DNA from: Zerene cesonia
Taxonomy: Eukaryota; Arthropoda; Insecta; Lepidoptera; Pieridae
Reading direction: 5' to 3'
Assembly (NCBI RefSeq): GCF_012273895.1
Contig: NW_024045133.1
Location: 1,860,001 to 1,924,000 of the forward strand
DNA length: 64,000 nucleotides
This document shows positions 63,901 through 64,000 of the stretch, one piece after another. How positions within the stretch are numbered: position 1 is the first letter of the stretch; each line of letters opens with the position of its first letter. A program made the position numbers and the translations under genes. The notes under the pieces were generated by a model, which had not been told where the DNA came from, searched no databases, and saw only the letters and a program-made list of their open reading frames with translations.

Positions 63901-63957
63901 AATATCCTAAGCTAGACTTCCATCCAGATATGCTGTTCGCCCTAGGCAGCCCTATAG
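45291..63957 (+). CDS. PAPLA1: Intracellular phospholipase A1, SEC23IP/DDHD2 (PAPLA1-like), partial
   Basis: Eleven coding exons chain in phase: 45291-45914, 49927-54911, 55672-55801, 57055-57169, 57664-57739, 58212-58349, 59998-60145, 61012-61097, 61498-61656, 62074-62223, 63831-63957 (6738 nt). Family members hydrolyse the sn-1 acyl chain of phosphatidic acid and related lipids; SEC23IP/p125 binds the COPII protein Sec23 at ER exit sites, and Drosophila PAPLA1 supports ER-to-Golgi cargo traffic. Seen: about 1870 residues of mostly disordered Pro/Ser/Thr/Asn-rich sequence, then a WWE-like region (HHWFYR, TDGGRYDV, VYWSEKPSNVRRCSWFYKG), the p125 signature RPRVVRRG, the lipase strand DHLLLLCHG, GISWH-type segment LPISWHGRLHSS, the nucleophile motif GHSLG (Ser codon 62173-62175) and KLDFHPDMLFALGSPI at the start of DDHD. 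Aligned from memory, exon after exon matches human SEC23IP/DDHD2. There is no SAM domain between GHSLG and DDHD. The first exon and the C-terminus are outside view. The symbol is by family. Confidence 0.9.
45971..46150 (-). repeat. Non-LTR 3' tail (L1 tail family), reverse
   Basis: (CAT)n, then CCATACATGTTCCCACAGCT to GGTTTCCTCACGATGTTTTCC, about 57 bp after the donor at 45914. Confidence 0.6.
46267..46472 (-). mobile_element. tRNA-derived SINE (S family)
   Basis: Reverse, full length: AATCCCGTGTCCCCTAGTGG to TGTACCAAGGAGGCGGTC, B box visible as GGAATCGAACCC. In the intron after exon 45291. Confidence 0.75.
46473..46906. other. Intronic sequence, nothing recognised
   Basis: AT-rich unique intron of the phospholipase gene. 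Confidence 0.45.
46907..47274 (+). repeat. Two abutting Helitron-like copies (A-prime then A)
   Basis: 46907-47088 is family A-prime (TCTTCTTATATATAAAATTC to CCGGGTGCAGCTAG). A family A copy starts at the same CTAG (TAGTAATATTATAAATG) and ends GCGGGGCGCAGCTAA at 47274. The second copy lacks its TCCTAC start, as if it landed exactly at the first one's end. Confidence 0.65.
47275..48209. other. Intronic sequence with T-rich tract
   Basis: 47700-47890 is GC-richer and has an open frame without recognisable similarity; 47946-47995 is (TTTTATT)n-like. The element start at 47586 (GAGGTTAAGCAACGCTTGGC) resembles 56497 (GGGTTAGGCAACGATTGGTA), a weak dispersed repeat. Confidence 0.4.
48210..48363 (+). 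repeat. Helitron-like element, family A, 5' truncated
   Basis: GTTGCTCTTTCACGCAAAAAC to AACCGCGGTGCACAGCTA; the microsatellite and TC end are missing. Confidence 0.65.
48504..48714 (-). mobile_element. tRNA-derived SINE (S family), full length
   Basis: GTGAAGTCCCGTGTCCCCTA to CTGTGCCAAGGAGGCGGTC, B box GGGAATTGAACCC reversed. Confidence 0.75.
49141..49472 (-). repeat. U1 repeat with hairpin module
   Basis: Hairpin at 49210-49258 (TTTGGAGAGGCGTGAGGTC / GACCTTACGCCTCTTCAAA), then GCCTCCGGCTCCCCCACTC and the terminal CTGTGGGGGTGTGGTACTTC, GAGCTGGCCCAATTCGTGCC. Confidence 0.65.
49489..49664 (+). repeat. Helitron-like element, family B
   Basis: CTAATATTATAAAGCTGAAG, a (GA)n, TTTGAACGCAATAATCTCAGG, ending GGCGAAGCCGGGGCAGACCG then CCAG in place of CTAG. 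Confidence 0.65.
49665..49828 (+). repeat. Helitron-like element, family C
   Basis: TATAGTATAAAGCAATGTCGC to GCCGCTAATAAGCTAG. It ends 98 bp before the acceptor of the giant exon. Confidence 0.6.
49927..54911 (+). CDS. PAPLA1: PAPLA1-like, giant exon (disordered N-terminal region)
   Basis: Acceptor CTCGGTTTCAG, donor CTGAG/GTATAT, 4985 nt, phase 1 in and 0 out. It encodes about 1660 residues with no stop, rich in Pro, Ser, Thr, Asn, Gln, and acidic residues in the second half. Visible elements: triple prolines (IIPPPPMF near 50418, NEPPPLFYD near 51115), a short amphipathic segment GFGLLGSLKSKLGSIDINKI near 51661, ten short Phe/Tyr-Phe motifs, a CVTC pair (52926-52937) and a cysteine cluster (54690-54770). 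Antisense and shifted frames inside it are shadows. SEC23IP orthologues have a long Pro-rich N-terminus; the insect protein appears far longer than the human one. Confidence 0.88.
54690..54770 (+). other. Six-cysteine cluster in the disordered region
   Basis: Residues RKCKNCCNPSAG and then LDCVDCKFRKCMDI give C-x2-C-C-x13-C-x2-C-x4-C. The first CxxC and the second CVDC could form a four-cysteine zinc site. I know of no such site in human SEC23IP or DDHD2. Confidence 0.5.
55169..55348. repeat. Two facing family B Helitron-like fragments
   Basis: 55169-55225 reverse (CTAGAGGTCCCCACTGGCTTC, CAGTAGTTCCTGATTT) and 55228-55348 forward (AACTATTGGATCGATTTCC to GGGCGGGCCGCTCG). In the intron after the giant exon. 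Confidence 0.5.
55672..55801 (+). CDS. PAPLA1: PAPLA1-like, WWE region exon 1
   Basis: Acceptor GAACTTTTCCAG, donor AGTC/GTAAGT, 130 nt, phase 0 in and 1 out. It encodes EYSPVKHHWFYRV and SIWRGFSVADSMALENAF, matching the beginning of the WWE-like domain of SEC23IP (compare QPHWFY and FSVFDSLNLEE there). The open frame continues past the donor but becomes repeat at 55938. Confidence 0.85.
55938..56035 (-). repeat. Helitron-like element, family B, truncated
   Basis: TGGGCTATCTAACACTGAAAG, CCAGTAGTTCTTGAGATTAG, CAGCTTTATAATCTTAATA. Confidence 0.6.
56041..56243 (+). repeat. Helitron-like element, family H
   Basis: TATAAAAATCTAGTGTATGC, TTTTGATGAAACTTGGCG to GCGTGGCCGGGTATGTTAGC; CTAG mutated to TTAG. 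Confidence 0.65.
56260..56459 (-). repeat. Helitron-like element, family A, full length
   Basis: CTAGCGGCGCCCCGCGG to TAATATTAGTAGGA; 17 bp from the previous element. Confidence 0.75.
56690..56800. repeat. Foldback MITE F, right half
   Basis: AGTCTCCCCGTGACCACGTT, GTGTTCGAAACGTCGGGT, ATAATGAATCAATTTTAAAA. Confidence 0.6.
57055..57169 (+). CDS. PAPLA1: PAPLA1-like, WWE region exon 2
   Basis: Acceptor ACGCTTCCAG, donor AGACG/GTGAGT, 115 nt, phase 1 in and 2 out. It encodes TLVATDGGRYDVNVKG and VYWSEKPSNVR, matching the TDGGRYDV...YWEEEPAEVRR core of the family. Confidence 0.88.
57218..57625 (+). repeat. U1 repeat, long copy plus a second partial end
   Basis: Starts CTGTCGAGCATGCTTCGGCA, ends CGAACCACTAGCTCGGTTGC near 57515; 57560-57620 repeats the last part (GGCGGTGATGATCGCTTACC). 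Fills most of the intron between the WWE exons. Confidence 0.6.
57664..57739 (+). CDS. PAPLA1: PAPLA1-like, WWE region exon 3
   Basis: Acceptor TAACATTACAG, donor GAG/GTACTT, 76 nt, phase 2 in and 0 out. It encodes CSWFYKGNTDARYVPYTEPV, near identical in pattern to human CTWFYKGDTDSRFIPYTEEF (recalled). Confidence 0.9.
57824..58006 (+). repeat. Helitron-like element, family G, full length
   Basis: TCTTTACATATGTCAATTACG to AGCCGGGGCGTGCAGCTAG. Confidence 0.65.
58212..58349 (+). CDS. PAPLA1: PAPLA1-like, WWE region end
   Basis: Acceptor TTTCCGCTCAG, donor CCCG/GTGAGT, 46 codons, phase 0. It encodes EEYRHGVTTGEWHRRLMLPN and ELVVMHGPAVMVHFLQ, matching WHRRLEF...GETIVMHNPKVIVQFQ. Markedly GC-rich. 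Confidence 0.88.
58350..58969. other. Intron between WWE end and the extra exon
   Basis: 58430-58640 has weak similarity to a retroelement tail (GGGAAACTGCCATGTTCAAG, GGTGCTGGATTATGATCGG), i.e. a decayed L1-tail copy; 58640-58969 is C/A-rich with a doubled AAATACATCCTACCATACC. Confidence 0.4.
58970..59116 (+). CDS. Extra copy of the lipase-strand exon (alternative, poison or decayed)
   Basis: Acceptor CCTTTCGCAG at 58969, phase 0, the same phase as the canonical exon 59998. It encodes LFAFGKTVYRNPPKIRVTGD, QTQKIDHLVFLVHGAGEYRH, then QKEKLVSS and a stop. KIDHLVFLVHGAG is the family core that precedes the nucleophile region and is closer to the family consensus (recalled DHLVFVVHGIG) than the downstream exon's ADHLLLLCHGVG. 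After GAGE it does not resemble CDMRMRAVEAV and no in-phase donor is seen, so inclusion would truncate the protein before GHSLG. It could be an alternative last exon, a poison exon, or a decaying duplicate. No AATAAA follows within 200 bp. Confidence 0.55.
59500..59690. repeat. Dispersed repeat R3
   Basis: TTAGACTCGATTTTAACCCAC, TTATCAAGGATCGGTGACAA, TTATCCTGATTAGAATCG, as at 13915. 59117-59499 is unique AT-rich intron. Confidence 0.5.
59748..59898 (-). repeat. Helitron-like element, family B, decayed
   Basis: CTGTATAGCCTAAAGTCTTTC, GTAGTTCCTGAGATTGGAGC, CAATTATAACATTAGTATA. Confidence 0.5.
59998..60145 (+). CDS. PAPLA1: PAPLA1-like, canonical lipase-strand exon
   Basis: Acceptor TGTGCGCACAG, donor GGTCG/GTGAGT, 148 nt, phase 0 in and 1 out. 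It encodes SAMRPRVVRRG, then ADHLLLLCHGVGSACDMRMR and AVEAV, matching the family segment RPRVVKRG...DHLVFVVHGIGPVCDLRFR. Very GC-rich (about three quarters by eye). The cysteine in LLCHG replaces the usual Val. Confidence 0.9.
60229..60345 (+). repeat. Dispersed repeat L4
   Basis: CAAACTCAAAGTCAAGCATT, TATAGAAGCACTTTTGTATTG, CCGATTCGGAAAGCGG; reverse relative at 36165. Confidence 0.5.
60531..60721 (-). mobile_element. tRNA-derived SINE (S family)
   Basis: GATATGGGGCAGATG to CTGTGCCGGGGAGGCGGTC, with B box reverse GGGAATCGAACCCG. Intronic. Confidence 0.7.
60870..60978 (+). mobile_element. tRNA-SINE (T family), single sense copy
   Basis: GGTGGCCGAGAGGCTAGGCG (A box) and GTGGGTTCGAATCCCGC (B box) followed by TTTTTTCTACTCTTTTCTC. 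Same strand as the host gene, ending about 33 bp before the acceptor at 61011. The head keeps a class II (Ser/Leu) tRNA look. Confidence 0.7.
61012..61097 (+). CDS. PAPLA1: PAPLA1-like, lipase domain exon
   Basis: Acceptor TTTTTCCTGCCAG, donor GAG/GTACGT, 86 nt, phase 1 in and 0 out. It encodes NDFRTTSLQLLQSHYKNSYD and SGLVGRIE, matching DDFRVVSLKLLRTHFKKSLD. Confidence 0.9.
61116..61475. repeat. U1 repeat filling an entire intron
   Basis: Starts TGTTACCGTCGGCAATGGAG 18 bp after the donor and ends CGGTTGCCCGCTTATGACG 22 bp before the acceptor at 61498. It includes a decayed hairpin module and GGCCTCCGGCTCTCCCACTC. Confidence 0.65.
61498..61656 (+). CDS. PAPLA1: PAPLA1-like, lipase domain exon
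   Basis: Acceptor GTGCCGCCAACAG (poor pyrimidine tract), donor CAG/GTGAGT, 53 codons, phase 0. It encodes VLPISWHGRLHSSETGVDAR, ITL-type segment NVTLDSIPWLRGFANDTLLD and VLFYTSPVFCQ, matching FLPVHWHSSLGG...RHFTNETLLDILFYNSPTYCQ. Very GC-rich. Confidence 0.92.
61664..61820. repeat. G-runs and a G/C hairpin in an intron
   Basis: A run of ten G at about 61668, ten bases after the donor. A perfect-looking stem-loop at 61777-61819: nine G, AGGATATTATATTATATCCT, then CC-T and ten C. Confidence 0.8.
61950..62040 (+). repeat. U1 terminal fragment
   Basis: CACGCCGGTCTTCTATGTC, CGGTGCGAGCTGGCCCACTA, CCGAAACGTGCTCGAC; about 35 bp upstream of the acceptor at 62073. Confidence 0.55.
62074..62223 (+). 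CDS. PAPLA1: PAPLA1-like, catalytic nucleophile exon
   Basis: Acceptor TTGTATTTTTCAG, donor GAG/GTGAGT, 50 codons, phase 0. It encodes TIIDTVCSEMNRIYHLFKKR, NPDFDGGVSLGGHSLGSVIL and YDLLGHQ. GHSLG (62167-62181) is the GxSxG lipase motif with the nucleophile Ser codon at 62173. DDHD2 reads [21 protein letters not shown] (recalled), so this exon is closest to DDHD2. Confidence 0.95.
62247..62300 (-). mobile_element. SINE S, left part, split by a mariner-type insertion
   Basis: AAAGTGAAGTACCCTGTCCC, GGGGTATGGGGGCAGATGAT; the same SINE resumes at 63433 with CATCTGTCTCACTGATC. The joined halves give one reverse S copy. Confidence 0.7.
62301..63432. mobile_element. Mariner/Tc1-type element inferred across the assembly gap
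   Basis: The left end reads (TA)CTTAGTCTGGCCATAAAT; the right end reads ATTTATGGCAAGACTAGG(TA). Reversed, the right end is CCTAGTCTTGCCATAAAT, so the two are terminal inverted repeats with about two differences, flanked by TA. They sit exactly at the break in a SINE. The 1000-N gap (62362-63361) takes the interior; visible ends are 61 and 71 bp. A mariner body of roughly 1.3 kb fits. The transposase, if any, is not visible. The direction is unknown. Confidence 0.65.
62362..63361. other. Assembly gap (1000 N)
   Basis: Exactly 1000 N inside the last full intron of the phospholipase gene. Flanked on both sides by mariner-type ends, so loss of a coding exon here is unlikely. Confidence 0.98.
63433..63592 (-). 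mobile_element. SINE S, right part
   Basis: CATCTGTCTCACTGATCTAT to CACTGTGCCAAGGAGGCGGT with B box reverse GAGAATCGAACC. Confidence 0.7.
63627..63683. repeat. Inverted repeat, 24-bp arms
   Basis: TAACTAATTATCTCAGTAGC... pairs with its reverse complement across a 9-base loop with one mismatch; about 150 bp before the DDHD exon. Confidence 0.75.
63831..63957 (+). CDS. PAPLA1: PAPLA1-like, start of DDHD domain
   Basis: Acceptor TTCTGATTTACAG, donor ATAG/GTAATG, 127 nt, phase 0 in and 1 out. It encodes MSSENVTEKSYVEGYAG and KYPKLDFHPDMLFALGSPI. YPxLxFxPxxxFALGSPIG opens the DDHD domain in the family. The metal-binding D/H residues and the C-terminus lie past the window. Confidence 0.9.
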
Positions 63958-64000
63958 GTAATGCAGTGTTCCTAATTCTTGTCGGTAAAAGAGTGCTTTG

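Overview
The window is a piece of an insect genome, almost certainly lepidopteran. It is AT-rich, its genes are small GC-richer exons set in long introns, and most non-coding sequence is short dispersed repeats of kinds I know from butterflies and moths: many short non-autonomous Helitron-like elements that begin TC and end in a hairpin plus CTAG, tRNA-derived SINEs resembling the Metulj type, foldback MITEs and 3' tails of non-LTR retrotransposons. There are six runs of exactly 1000 N (21188-22187, 27154-28153, 31518-32517, 37223-38222, 40189-41188, 62362-63361), which are placeholder gaps. No prokaryotic, viral or CRISPR feature is visible. Lepidoptera is an inference from repeat style and gene homology; I cannot name the species. 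|| Layout. (1) 1-16.5 kb holds a minus-strand gene running off the left edge: a signal peptide, an acidic Ser/Thr-rich linker, then a von Willebrand factor A-like domain of the hemicentin kind without a visible MIDAS. Six coding exons chain with consistent splice phases (382 codons in the window). (2) 16.5-45.3 kb is repeat-filled sequence between two divergent genes; two GC-rich, repeat-poor patches (about 16.6 kb and 34.2-34.65 kb) are candidate promoters or first exons. (3) 45.3-64 kb holds a plus-strand gene for an intracellular phospholipase A1 of the SEC23IP/DDHD2 (p125) family, the insect PAPLA1 type: a very long, mostly disordered N-terminal part (one internal exon is 4985 bp), a WWE-like region, the lipase core with GHSLG, and the start of the DDHD domain where the window ends. 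Eleven coding exons (6738 nt) chain in phase; the first exon and the C-terminus are not in view. || Main points for a second look: a second, diverged copy of the exon encoding the conserved lipase strand DHLVFLVHG, which ends in a stop (58970-59116); eleven Phe/Tyr-Phe short motifs (NFFSP, NFFNP, TFFDP, NFFAS and similar) resembling FFAT motifs, and a six-cysteine cluster, in the disordered N-terminus; a palindromic tRNA-SINE dimer with an 18-bp target duplication, whose relatives sit at two of the assembly gaps; a mariner-type element reconstructed around the last gap, nested in a SINE inside the lipase gene; a stem-loop with 21-bp arms repeated at four or more loci; Helitron-like elements that appear to have swapped ends; and a core box shared by almost all Helitron-like families here. 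|| How the genes relate: they are divergent and I see no functional link. The phospholipase is expected to act at ER exit sites and early secretory membranes; the other protein is predicted to be secreted.
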